Assembly: GCA_026993355.1 (NCBI GenBank)
Contig: JALWTX010000015.1
Coordinates: forward strand, 92,777-156,776
Direction: 5' to 3'
Length of the DNA: 64,000 bases
From: Flavobacteriales bacterium
Lineage (GTDB): Bacteria; Bacteroidota; Bacteroidia; Flavobacteriales; Flavobacteriaceae
Positions 1 to 8,173 of this stretch are shown here, in pieces. The translations under genes and the position numbers were made by a program. Under the pieces are notes generated by a model. The model saw nothing but the letters and a program-made list of their open reading frames with translations. It did no database searches and was not told where the DNA came from. Numbering within the stretch: position 1 is the first letter of the stretch; each line of letters opens with the position of its first letter.

Positions 1-1
1 A

Positions 2-349
2 ACTAAAAAAATGCTTGATGCCAAATTTATTGAAAATTTTAAAAAACCATTTTGGCTGATAAATACGGCACGTGGAACAGTTGTGGATACACAAGCTTTG
101 GTATCGGCCATTGAAAAAAAGAAAATTTTAGGGGCAGGTTTGGATGTTTTGGAATATGAAAAATCTTCTTTTGAAAATATGTTTGAAAACAACCAATTAC
201 CCTCTGTTTTTAAAAAATTGATTTCTTTCGATAATGTAATTATAACGCCTCATGTTGCCGGTTGGACGGTTGAAAGTAAAGAAAAATTAGCAAAAACCAT
301 TGTAAATAAAATAAAAGACTGGAAAAAATCTAAAGAATATGAAAATTGA
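2..349 (+). CDS. D-2-hydroxyacid dehydrogenase, C-terminal part (cut by window edge)
   Basis: This is the C-terminal half of an NAD-dependent D-isomer 2-hydroxyacid dehydrogenase, the family of phosphoglycerate, glycerate and lactate dehydrogenases. The frame is open to the left edge with no stop, so the ATG at 11 is internal and the true start lies outside the window. The visible part contains the family signature INTARGTVVD, the GAGLDVLEYE segment and the ITPHVAGWT motif, whose histidine with the upstream glutamate forms the acid/base pair. The substrate cannot be told from this half. The gene overlaps the PhnA-like gene by 11 bp, so the two are probably co-transcribed. Confidence 0.85.
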   Translation, partial: TKKMLDAKFIENFKKPFWLINTARGTVVDTQALVSAIEKKKILGAGLDVLEYEKSSFENMFENNQLPSVFKKLISFDNVIITPHVAGWTVESKEKLAKTIVNKIKDWKKSKEYEN

Positions 350-917
350 TAAAAAACTTTTAGAAAGAAGTCAAGGAAAATGCGAATTATGTGGTGGCAC
401 CCAAAATTTGCAAGTATATATTGTTGAGCCAGAAAATCGTAACGATAATGAGATTATCGTTTGTGAGAAATGCGCCAATGAAATAAAGCATCCTGAAAAA
501 CCTATGGATGAAAACCATTGGCGATGCTTAAATGACAGTATGTGGAGCGAAACACCGGCAGTACAAGTGATAGCTTGGCGGTTGTTAAATCGCTTAAACC
601 GTCAAGGTGCCATTTGGGCGCAGGATTTGTTAGATATGCTTTATTTAGATGACGAAACACAAAATTGGGCAGAATCGACCGGCGAAGGGAATCAAGAGGA
701 GACTGTTGTCCATAAGGACAGCAATGGCGCTGTTTTACAAAATGGCGATTCAGTTGTATTGATTAAGGACTTAAAAGTAGCCGGTGGTGGTTTTACGGCC
801 AAACGGGGGACTGCCGTACGCCGCATTTCGTTGGTACAAGACAATCCCGAACATATTGAAGGCAAGGTAGAAGGCCAGCAAATTGTTATTTTGACTAAAT
901 ATGTTAAAAAGATATAA
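339..917 (+). CDS. PhnA-like zinc-ribbon protein
   Basis: A 192-residue PhnA/YjdM-family protein. The N-terminus has a treble-clef or zinc-ribbon with two CxxC pairs, CELC at residues 15-18 and CEKC at 42-45. The C-terminus has the conserved PhnA domain, with DSNGAVLQNGDSVVLIKDLKVAG followed by a KRGTAVRRISL segment. Despite the family name, these proteins are not established phosphonate hydrolases, and their cellular role is unclear. The start overlaps the end of the dehydrogenase by 11 bp, which suggests translational coupling. A strong hairpin follows the stop within 30 bp. Confidence 0.85.
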   Translation: MKIDKKLLERSQGKCELCGGTQNLQVYIVEPENRNDNEIIVCEKCANEIKHPEKPMDENHWRCLNDSMWSETPAVQVIAWRLLNRLNRQGAIWAQDLLDMLYLDDETQNWAESTGEGNQEETVVHKDSNGAVLQNGDSVVLIKDLKVAGGGFTAKRGTAVRRISLVQDNPEHIEGKVEGQQIVILTKYVKKI

Positions 918-943
918 ATTTTTTAAAAATTCATATATACAAC

Positions 944-971
944 ACGCGGCGTTGCATAGGCAACGCCGCGT
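944..971. terminator. GC-rich hairpin between convergent genes
   Basis: A perfect 12-bp stem (944-955 with 960-971) closes a 4-nt ATAG loop. It lies between the PhnA-like gene and the convergent small heat-shock gene and can serve both strands. Confidence 0.75.
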
Positions 972-991
972 ATAATAATCCACTACCACGA

Positions 992-1423
992 TTATGATAC
1001 TTGGATCTTTTTAACTTTCTTTTGTTCTTCTTCTTTTTTAGGGACGATAATTTCTAAAATACCATCTTTGTAAGTAGCTTTGATATTTTCAACATCAAAA
1101 ATATCTTCAGGCAATGTAAATGATCTTTGGAATTTTTCGAAACCAAATTCTTTTTTAACGAAATTTGATTCTTTTTCTTCTTCTTTAATTTCTTTATGAG
1201 CCGAAATGGTCAATGTATTGTTTTCTACACTTATTTCAAAATCTTCTTTGCTTAAGCCCGGAGCAGCTACATCAATAATAACTTCTTTGTCATTTTCTTT
1301 AATGTTTACCGCCGGGACGACATATTTAACTTGATTTTCGACTTTGGTTAATTGATTGGTTAAGAATTCATCAAAGAATGATAAAATCGGATCATTTATT
1401 GGCTTTCTAATTACTGGTTTCAT
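992..1423 (-). CDS. Small heat-shock protein, Hsp20/alpha-crystallin family
   Basis: A 143-residue small heat-shock protein, an ATP-independent holdase that binds unfolding proteins as oligomers. The alpha-crystallin domain spans about residues 37-135 and includes VIIDVAAPGLSKEDFEISVENN and the C-terminal strand with ATYKDGILEIIVPKK. The family signature A-x-x-x-x-G-I-L is present. A basic tail ending in KKIQVS carries the Ile/Val pair used in oligomer contacts. The gene is monocistronic, between gldG and a shared terminator. The 145-bp upstream region has an imperfect dyad but no CIRCE element. Confidence 0.92.
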   Translation of the reverse strand: MKPVIRKPINDPILSFFDEFLTNQLTKVENQVKYVVPAVNIKENDKEVIIDVAAPGLSKEDFEISVENNTLTISAHKEIKEEEKESNFVKKEFGFEKFQRSFTLPEDIFDVENIKATYKDGILEIIVPKKEEEQKKVKKIQVS

Positions 1424-1568
1424 AATTTTTTAATTTTTTAGGGGTTAAACTCGCTTTATAACAATCAAATGCAATACCAAAAAAGGATGAAGCTTGGTAT
1501 TGGCACAATTTGTCATTTTACCGTGTCAAATTTGCATTTAAACCTGTAATTTTTACAGTTGTAGTTTG

Positions 1569-3230
1569 TTATTGGTAATTTTTAGCGTATTTATGTTTTC
1601 GCCAATAATTGAAAATTAAACCAACGGAAATAATGAAAATCAGAGGAAACAAAAGATTAAGCCATTGCCAAAAAGTCAATTCGGACAACACTTTATTATC
1701 ATCTAAAAAGTTCAGTTTGACTATTTTATTTTTTAAACTGATAACGCCATTTTTATCCATTAAATAGTCTATTGCATTGCGCAAAAATTGTTTATTATCA
1801 TATTTTAATTTACTCCACTTATCGTAGCCCAAAGTTAAGGCTTTACCTCTGTCAACTTGATTTTTTATCAAATCGCCATCCGAAAATACAATGAGTGCCC
1901 CATCTTTAATGCTGTCTTTTGGATGGGGTATTTTAATGGGTTTTATGCGGTGTTTATAAGCCGATTTTATAGGGCCTTCCAGTAAAACACCAAATATCTG
2001 AGGTCCGGCATTATATTGTTTAATATCCGGTTTTTTACCTATTTCATCGAAGTTTATTTCGGTAGGAACCCCAACCAATTGTGTTTTGGGCGAACTGGTC
2101 AGCAAAATGGTTTTCTTAGTGTTGTTTTTTAAAATTTCAATGGGACTTACAAAATCGGTGAGGATCATTTCTAAATTTTTGCCGATAGGATGTGCTTTAT
2201 TAGGTTGTGCCAAGGGACTGTAAAACCAGGGAAATTGCTTGAGTTGCGGTCTGTTTCCGATTTGACCGACTTTTAAAACCACCGGTGCCGCTATCAGGTC
2301 TTTAACTAAAACCGGATTAATTCGCAGCCCATAACTGAAAAGCATATCAGTCAGATTGAGTTCGGAATTTAAAGCATAAGTTTTACCATGGTACATCAAA
2401 GTGTCTTTATGAGCTTTAACGGCATCAGTTAGTAGCAGAAGCCGTCCACCATTCATTATAAACTGATCCAATACAAATTTTTCTTTTTCGTTGAATCTTT
2501 CTGTCGGTTTGGCGACAATAGCCAAATCGTATTGTTGTAGATCTTTGAGTGTTTTAGGAGCATTGTTAGCCACACTATCTAAAGTAAAAGGTGCCAAGAG
2601 ATATTTTTGATGCAGACTGCGTAAGAAATCTGTTAAATGTAAATCGTCTAATTCGCCGTTGCCTTTAATAATGGCAATTTTTTTATTTTTTCTGGTGTTC
2701 AGTTTGTTCAAACCATTGGCTAACGCATATTCTAAATTTTCAATGCTTTTTTCAATTTGATCATCTAAATTTTTGCTGTAAGTATTGACCAACAGCGAGA
2801 CAGGAATCTCCCTGTTCCCTTGTTTGATAATAACCCATGGAAATATAAGCAACTGCTCCATTTTACCTTCTTTTTGCAAACTGATTTGCGTCGGTTGTAA
2901 GCCTTTTCTGATGAGTCCTTTTAGGTATTCATCTCCTTTTTTTAAAGGATTGATAAAAACATAATCTATTTTTGGATTTTGTTGTTTGAAATCATCCAAT
3001 AAATTTTTGGTTTCGTTAGCTAAACGTTTAAAATAGGAAGGGAAATTGCCTTTTAAAAAAACTAAAACCTGAACCGGTTGCTTAATGTTTTTAACCGTTT
3101 TAATCGACGCTTGAGATAAAGTGAAGCGTTTGTTTTGGGTCATGTCAATTTTATAATCATAATTTTGCACTATTAGATTAAGTACTATCAATCCCAGCAC
3201 TACCCAAACAAAAGTTTTAAGTTTTTTCAT
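1569..3230 (-). CDS. gldG: GldG, gliding-motility ABC transporter auxiliary protein
   Basis: A 553-residue GldG-family protein. In Bacteroidota, GldG works with the permease GldF and the ATPase GldA, and it is linked to gliding motility and type IX secretion in some species. It has an N-terminal membrane anchor (about residues 7-25), a long periplasmic region of the ABC-transporter-associated GldG/DUF4350 type, and a C-terminal transmembrane helix (about 522-542) followed by a basic tail. The conserved N-terminal segment with TQNKRFTLSQAS is visible. It is the last gene of a minus-strand operon. It is separated from gldF by an alcohol dehydrogenase gene, which is unusual, and its start is 32 bp after the dehydrogenase stop. 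Confidence 0.9.
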   Translation of the reverse strand: MKKLKTFVWVVLGLIVLNLIVQNYDYKIDMTQNKRFTLSQASIKTVKNIKQPVQVLVFLKGNFPSYFKRLANETKNLLDDFKQQNPKIDYVFINPLKKGDEYLKGLIRKGLQPTQISLQKEGKMEQLLIFPWVIIKQGNREIPVSLLVNTYSKNLDDQIEKSIENLEYALANGLNKLNTRKNKKIAIIKGNGELDDLHLTDFLRSLHQKYLLAPFTLDSVANNAPKTLKDLQQYDLAIVAKPTERFNEKEKFVLDQFIMNGGRLLLLTDAVKAHKDTLMYHGKTYALNSELNLTDMLFSYGLRINPVLVKDLIAAPVVLKVGQIGNRPQLKQFPWFYSPLAQPNKAHPIGKNLEMILTDFVSPIEILKNNTKKTILLTSSPKTQLVGVPTEINFDEIGKKPDIKQYNAGPQIFGVLLEGPIKSAYKHRIKPIKIPHPKDSIKDGALIVFSDGDLIKNQVDRGKALTLGYDKWSKLKYDNKQFLRNAIDYLMDKNGVISLKNKIVKLNFLDDNKVLSELTFWQWLNLLFPLIFIISVGLIFNYWRKHKYAKNYQ

Positions 3231-3262
3231 TTCTGTCAGTCATTTATCGTTTGATTCAATGA

Positions 3263-4405
3263 TTATACAAAGTTTATAATTTTTTGATAATCATTTTCTG
3301 TCAAAATAATATTTAAACCGGTTGGTTTATTGATTTTCCAAAGTTCTAATAATTGTTTTTTATCGTCGTCCCCTAAGCCAATTTCATCCATACGGATAGG
3401 GGCACCAATTTGTTTGAAAAAATTTTCAAACAAATTAATGGTTTCATCGGCAGATATTTTTTGCCCGGTTAATAAATAGCCTAAATTTTCCAAACGGTTT
3501 TTTATGGCGTTTTTCAAGGCTTTCATCCAAGCCGGAAAAATAATAGATAATGTTTGTCCATGCGGGGTATCCCATAAAAGTGAAATATGATGTGCCAAGG
3601 CATGCGTTCCCCAGTCGCCATTTGTTTTTCGGCCGTGCACGGTCGTTCCATTTTCGGCAACCGTTGCAGACCACATCATGCGTGCCCTTAAATCATAATC
3701 TTTTAAGTTATCAAGTAATTTGGGCGCATAATCCATGGTTTCCAAAATATTGGCCGCAACAAAACGGTCTGCAAGGGGGGCATCTCCCCCCGAAAAATAT
3801 GCCTCTAAGCTGTGGGCAATCAAATCTATTATACCGTTTATGGTTTGACCCTTTGGGACAGTAAAGGTCATTTCAGGATTAAGGAATGAGGCCTTGGGAT
3901 ACATTAAAGGCGAAAAATAACCTATTTTTTCATTGGTCTCATGGTTTTGAAGTACAGCTGCACCATTCATTTCGGTACCGGTAGCGGCTAAAGTCAGAAT
4001 GGCAAATAAGGGTATTTTTTTTTCAGGTGTCACTTCTCTTTTCATGATAGACCATACCGGTAAATCATTGGCATACGCCATATTAACCATTTTTGCGGTA
4101 TCGATAACACTACCACCGCCTAAAGCCACAATGAGATCAATTTTTTCTTTACGGGCTAATTCTGCAGCTTTTTCAGCATCATCAACAATAGGGTTTGGTT
4201 TTATCCCCGAAAATTCGACAATCTTTTTTCCGGCTTGTTCCAATTGGTTTTTAATTTGGTCATAATAACCATATTTTTTAACACTGCCTTTTCCTGTCAG
4301 CAACAAAATTTTTTCACCACTGTTTTTGATTTCAGTTGATAAATTTTGTCCGGCATTGCGCCCAAAATATAATTTGGTCGGATTATAAGCGATAAAATCT
4401 TCCAT
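3263..4405 (-). CDS. Iron-containing alcohol dehydrogenase (YqhD/butanol dehydrogenase type)
   Basis: A 380-residue group III metal-dependent alcohol dehydrogenase that would interconvert aldehydes and alcohols using NAD(P)H. The nucleotide-binding motif GGGSVIDTAK is present. The metal ligands are recognisable in DLIAHSLEAYF (Asp and His) and in the two histidines of HHISLLWDTPHGQ. Length and motifs fit the YqhD/BdhA branch, so NADPH is the likelier cofactor. The ATG overlaps the gldF stop by one base (TAATG), which implies translational coupling, and gldG follows 32 bp later. A role in gliding is not supported by the protein itself. The position looks like an insertion into the gldFG operon. 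Confidence 0.92.
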   Translation of the reverse strand: MEDFIAYNPTKLYFGRNAGQNLSTEIKNSGEKILLLTGKGSVKKYGYYDQIKNQLEQAGKKIVEFSGIKPNPIVDDAEKAAELARKEKIDLIVALGGGSVIDTAKMVNMAYANDLPVWSIMKREVTPEKKIPLFAILTLAATGTEMNGAAVLQNHETNEKIGYFSPLMYPKASFLNPEMTFTVPKGQTINGIIDLIAHSLEAYFSGGDAPLADRFVAANILETMDYAPKLLDNLKDYDLRARMMWSATVAENGTTVHGRKTNGDWGTHALAHHISLLWDTPHGQTLSIIFPAWMKALKNAIKNRLENLGYLLTGQKISADETINLFENFFKQIGAPIRMDEIGLGDDDKKQLLELWKINKPTGLNIILTENDYQKIINFV

Positions 4406-5136
4406 TACTTCATATGATTTTGTAAGTTGTAATTCGTCAAGATTATAAAAAATAAGGTGATACTTAACAGATAAATCAAATCGGATAAGCGCATCAATCC
4501 TTTTATAAAATTTTGGTAATGAAAATCTAAACTTAATTTTTTAATCATTAAATCTAAATTGCCCAGCAGGTTAAAATTTCCTAATCCATCTAATCCGTAA
4601 TAAAATAAAAACATTAAAAACAATCCGGTTAAAAAAGCATTGACCTGATTTTTAAATAAAGACGAGGCAAATATACCCAAGGCAGAAAAATTGGCCATTA
4701 ATAAGATTAAGCCTATGTAACCGCTGATAATCTGTTTAATATCTATTTGTGTATCAATACTCAATTGTTGGATACTGTATGCATATATAAAAGTCGGGAG
4801 TAACATTAAAATACCCAGCAACCAAATGCTTAAAAATTTGCCTAATACGATTTGATAAGATGAAAGCGGTTTGGTCAAAATAGTTTCAATAGTACCGCTT
4901 TTAAATTCTTCGGAAAAACTTTTCATGCTAATGGCTGCAGAAACAAAAATCATAATCCAAGGAGCCAATTCGAAAAATGGTGTCAAATTGGCAAAATGGT
5001 ACGTGGGAATATAATAATTGCTCCCCGGTATAAACCATAAAAAAAGCGCACTCAAAACAAAGAAAAATCCCATAGCGAGATAAGCAATAGGGGAGCTGAA
5101 AAACTGTTTTATTTCTTTGATAAAAATGCTTCTCAT
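4405..5136 (-). CDS. gldF: GldF, gliding-motility ABC transporter permease
   Basis: A 243-residue ABC-2-type permease with six predicted membrane helices, matching the usual GldF size. Characteristic stretches include FFSSPIAYLAMGFFFVLSALFLW near the N-terminus and the cytoplasmic loop KSFSEEFKSGTIETILTKPLSSYQIVLGKF typical of ABC-2 permeases. The partner ATPase GldA is not in the window. The gene starts two bases after the M49 peptidase stop and runs into the alcohol dehydrogenase, so the four genes form one transcription unit. Confidence 0.92.
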   Translation of the reverse strand: MRSIFIKEIKQFFSSPIAYLAMGFFFVLSALFLWFIPGSNYYIPTYHFANLTPFFELAPWIMIFVSAAISMKSFSEEFKSGTIETILTKPLSSYQIVLGKFLSIWLLGILMLLPTFIYAYSIQQLSIDTQIDIKQIISGYIGLILLMANFSALGIFASSLFKNQVNAFLTGLFLMFLFYYGLDGLGNFNLLGNLDLMIKKLSLDFHYQNFIKGLMRLSDLIYLLSITLFFIILTNYNLQNHMK

Positions 5137-5138
5137 CG

Positions 5139-6833
5139 TTATTTTTCTTGGTCAAACTGTTCTAATCCTAATGTTTTGATACCTTGATCGAAAATGATAT
5201 CAACCGGAATATGTGCTTCGTTGAGTTTTTGCAAATCTTGTTTTAATTGAGCCGGTACCACTCCTTTTTCTTTAATTAATTTAGAAACGCCCTCATAGTC
5301 GCCATCTCCTTGTAATTTTAAAAGTAAGCCGGATAAAGATTTCATAGCATCATACATTTTATCATAATTCACTTTATATGTTCCATCCGGATTACGGGTA
5401 AAAGCTCCTTTATCTTTAAAATAATTAAAACGAATCATATTGGCCACCCCATGAGCATCGGCTGCTCCAAATCGTATACTTCTGAAAATACTGGCCATAA
5501 ATGTGGTCATATAATCTTTCATATCGCCGTCAAGTTCGCCTTTTTTATGTAATTGATCAACCATATATAAGCCCAAAATATCCGCTTTACCCTCTTCAAT
5601 GGCAGAGTAGTGTTCTTTAAGAGCTGTACGTGCCATTCCTTTACCGTTTATGGTATTTTTGATGCCGAGACCATGCGCCACTTCATGAAACATTGTATTG
5701 GCAAAAAAGGCATCAAATTTTATATGTTTGCGTTGTTCGGGAGCAATAATGATATTGGCAATGGGAACTAAAATTTTATCAAATTTGGCTTTCATCACAT
5801 TTTTTAATTGCAAGCGACGGGTTCCTTTTTTGAGTTGCACTGCTTCATCATTGGGCAAATTGATAGCAATGGTTTTTCCGCCTGTATTGGCTTCACCAGC
5901 ATAATATACGACGTCATAAGCATTTAAGTCGGAACGCGTGCCGGGTTTTTCTTGCTTATATTTGTTTTCTACCGGCAAATTCTTTTGCAATTCGGGCAAA
6001 AACTGGATAAAACGGGCTAATTTTTTGCTCCATTCCATATCTTTAATCAAAACATTTCCTTCATAGCCTGTTTTGTAATTATATAATTGATCTTCGTAAT
6101 TTTCGATGGGGCCAATCACAATATCGATATGATTATCCTTCATGTCCATCCATTGCATATCACTGGGGCGAAAGTTGTCATCCAATAAGGCCCGGGCACG
6201 CAACTGTAGATATTGTTTAAACATTTTATTATCGGCAAATTTAGCTGCTTTTAGTAATTCTTCACTAGCCGGTTTTAAATATTGTTGATAGGCAATATGG
6301 TAGGGAATGGTATAGAGTTCGCCGGAAGGACGTCTTCTTATAATTGTATATTGGCTGCTTTTGTCGGGCAATTCGGCTTTTTCAAATTCGGCTTTGGTCA
6401 TATCTTTAGGATAAAAATTAGCACCGGCAGGTTTTGGTCCCACACCTTTTACAAAAGGTTTATTATCTTCCAATCTGTCCCATGGGCCATAATTTATATC
6501 GACATATTTTTTAGTTAAAGAATCTTTGATTTTGGACATTAACTCTTCTTTGTTGCCGTAAGTTTGTTCCCAAAATGCAGGATCCATATACTGAACAGCT
6601 TTAATGAGGTGTACGATAAGTTTTTTTTCATTATCTGTCAACTGTTTCGTATCAGTGGTTAGTTTTACTTTAGCATATTGGTTTATTTTATCTTGCATTG
6701 TTAGGTCATGGTTTGGTTTTTTTGTAGTTTGCGTATGACTTATTTTTTTGGGTGTTCGTTCTTTTTGTGTACCCTGACACGCAGAAAAGATTATAGCAAG
6801 TAATAGAATAATAAATGATGAGTATTTTAACAT
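5139..6833 (-). CDS. Lipoprotein peptidase of the M49 (dipeptidyl-peptidase III) family, HEXXH variant
   Basis: A 564-residue zinc peptidase of the DPP III family. From the ATG at 6833 it begins with a lipoprotein signal ending in IIFSAC, with lipobox Cys19. The open frame extends to 6899, but a -7 box at 6858-6865 makes the shorter start more likely. The zinc site reads HEVAH (383-387) with a downstream EEGKAD (413-418) supplying the third ligand. Classic M49 enzymes have a six-residue HEXXGH, so this is the shorter HEXXH form, which I recall from other bacterial M49 proteins. It probably removes dipeptides from peptides at the cell envelope. It is the first gene of the gldF-adh-gldG operon. 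Confidence 0.85.
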   Translation of the reverse strand: MLKYSSFIILLLAIIFSACQGTQKERTPKKISHTQTTKKPNHDLTMQDKINQYAKVKLTTDTKQLTDNEKKLIVHLIKAVQYMDPAFWEQTYGNKEELMSKIKDSLTKKYVDINYGPWDRLEDNKPFVKGVGPKPAGANFYPKDMTKAEFEKAELPDKSSQYTIIRRRPSGELYTIPYHIAYQQYLKPASEELLKAAKFADNKMFKQYLQLRARALLDDNFRPSDMQWMDMKDNHIDIVIGPIENYEDQLYNYKTGYEGNVLIKDMEWSKKLARFIQFLPELQKNLPVENKYKQEKPGTRSDLNAYDVVYYAGEANTGGKTIAINLPNDEAVQLKKGTRRLQLKNVMKAKFDKILVPIANIIIAPEQRKHIKFDAFFANTMFHEVAHGLGIKNTINGKGMARTALKEHYSAIEEGKADILGLYMVDQLHKKGELDGDMKDYMTTFMASIFRSIRFGAADAHGVANMIRFNYFKDKGAFTRNPDGTYKVNYDKMYDAMKSLSGLLLKLQGDGDYEGVSKLIKEKGVVPAQLKQDLQKLNEAHIPVDIIFDQGIKTLGLEQFDQEK

Positions 6834-6857
6834 AAATGACAGTTTTTTTAACATGAA

Positions 6858-6865
6858 CAAATTTA
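6858..6865 (-). promoter_or_regulatory. -7 box of the M49-gldF-adh-gldG operon
   Basis: TAAATTTG on the minus strand matches the Bacteroidota -7 consensus TAnnTTTG. It lies 24 bp upstream of the ATG at 6833 and inside the longer open frame. I see no clear TTTG at -33. Confidence 0.5.
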
Positions 6866-6953
6866 ATAAAATATACCAAGTCTGATTAATCTTTAACATA
6901 TTATTAAACCGGCCCTAATAGAGCCGGTTTAATACATTTGATAAAAATGCTTA

Positions 6954-7958
6954 TTAGAACTTGATAATGTTAGATCCCCAGGTAAAACCGGAGCCGAAAG
7001 CTGCGGTTACAACGATGTCTCCTCGTTTGATACGACCTTGTTCCCAGGCTTCCGTTAGTGCAATGGGGATAGAAGCAGCGGTTGTATTGCCATATTTTTG
7101 GATGTTGTTCATTACTTGTTCATCTTTCATTTGTAATTTTCTTTGCACAAATTGCGAAATGCGCAAGTTGGCTTGATGAGGCACCAGCATGTCAATATCT
7201 TGTGGCGTTAAATTGTGTGTATTAAGGGCTTCCATAATGGCCTCCGGAAAACGGGTCACCGCATGCTTGAAGACAAAATTTCCATTCATGTAGGGATAAT
7301 AAGATAAATCATTGGGATCCCAATCTTCAACTAATTTTTTGGGTGGATTGGGCCCGCCGGGGACCAAAACCGTTAATTCTTTGGCATATTTTCCTTCCGA
7401 ATGTAAATGGTTGGACATGATACCGCTTTCATCATCACTTCTTGTTAAAACCACAGCACCTGCACCATCGCCGAAAATAACCCCAACGCCTCGGCCACGA
7501 GTAGATAAATCAATACCGGCAGATTGTAATTCAGAACCGATGACCAAAACATTTTTATACATGCCTGTTTTGATAAACTGATCGGCGGTAGCCAGCGCAT
7601 AGACAAAGCCGGAGCATTGATTACGCACATCTAAAGCACCAATGGTATCGCATCCCAGCATCTCTTGTACTTGTACACCACCACCGGGGAAATAATAATC
7701 CGGACTAATGGTGGCAAAGACAATAAAATCAACATCTTTGGGTGTGAGACCGGCACGTTCTAAAGCAATTTTTGCAGCTTTAACCCCCATAGTGGCAGCC
7801 GTATTGCCATCGCCAGGCTTTACCCACCGTCGTTCTTCAATACCGGTTCGTTCTCTGATCCATTCATCATTGGTATCCATATATTGGGTCAAATCATTAT
7901 TGGTCACAATATTTTCAGGTAAATATTTACCAAGGCCTATTATTTTAGATTTATACAT
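6954..7958 (-). CDS. fabH: Beta-ketoacyl-ACP synthase III
   Basis: FabH, which condenses an acyl-CoA primer with malonyl-ACP to start fatty-acid synthesis. From the ATG at 7958 the protein has 334 residues, close to the family norm. The triad is complete: Cys115 in RNQCSG, His261 in VPHQAN and Asn291 in KYGNTTAAS. The open frame extends to 7988, but the -7 box at 7986-7993 overlaps that start, so 7958 is preferred. The gene stands alone between the M49 operon and the divergent OmpA-family gene. Confidence 0.95.
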   Translation of the reverse strand: MYKSKIIGLGKYLPENIVTNNDLTQYMDTNDEWIRERTGIEERRWVKPGDGNTAATMGVKAAKIALERAGLTPKDVDFIVFATISPDYYFPGGGVQVQEMLGCDTIGALDVRNQCSGFVYALATADQFIKTGMYKNVLVIGSELQSAGIDLSTRGRGVGVIFGDGAGAVVLTRSDDESGIMSNHLHSEGKYAKELTVLVPGGPNPPKKLVEDWDPNDLSYYPYMNGNFVFKHAVTRFPEAIMEALNTHNLTPQDIDMLVPHQANLRISQFVQRKLQMKDEQVMNNIQKYGNTTAASIPIALTEAWEQGRIKRGDIVVTAAFGSGFTWGSNIIKF

Positions 7959-7985
7959 AGTAATATTAAGATTTTGTTTTATGGG

Positions 7986-7993
7986 CAAAAATA
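7986..7993 (-). promoter_or_regulatory. -7 box for fabH
   Basis: TATTTTTG on the minus strand is a full match to TAnnTTTG and lies 27 bp before the fabH ATG at 7958. A -33 TTTG is not evident. Confidence 0.5.
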
Positions 7994-8173
7994 AGGTATT
8001 TTTTTCAATAATTTTTGTTGTGGACTATGGAGATGTATGAGGTGCGATTTTTAAATGTCTTATATCAAATGAAATACCTGTTTGAACAAATGAAAGCTTT
8101 GTTTAGTTGATTTAGCGGTTGTTTAATGATTTTATATTGTTTTATTTGAATATTAATATAAAAAATTAAAAAA

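Noticed and set aside
1490-1540. Possible heat-shock operator upstream of hsp20 (imperfect AATTTG/CAAATT dyad with TGACA-like elements)
   Set aside because: It does not match CIRCE and I cannot tie it to a known Bacteroidota heat-shock element from this single site.
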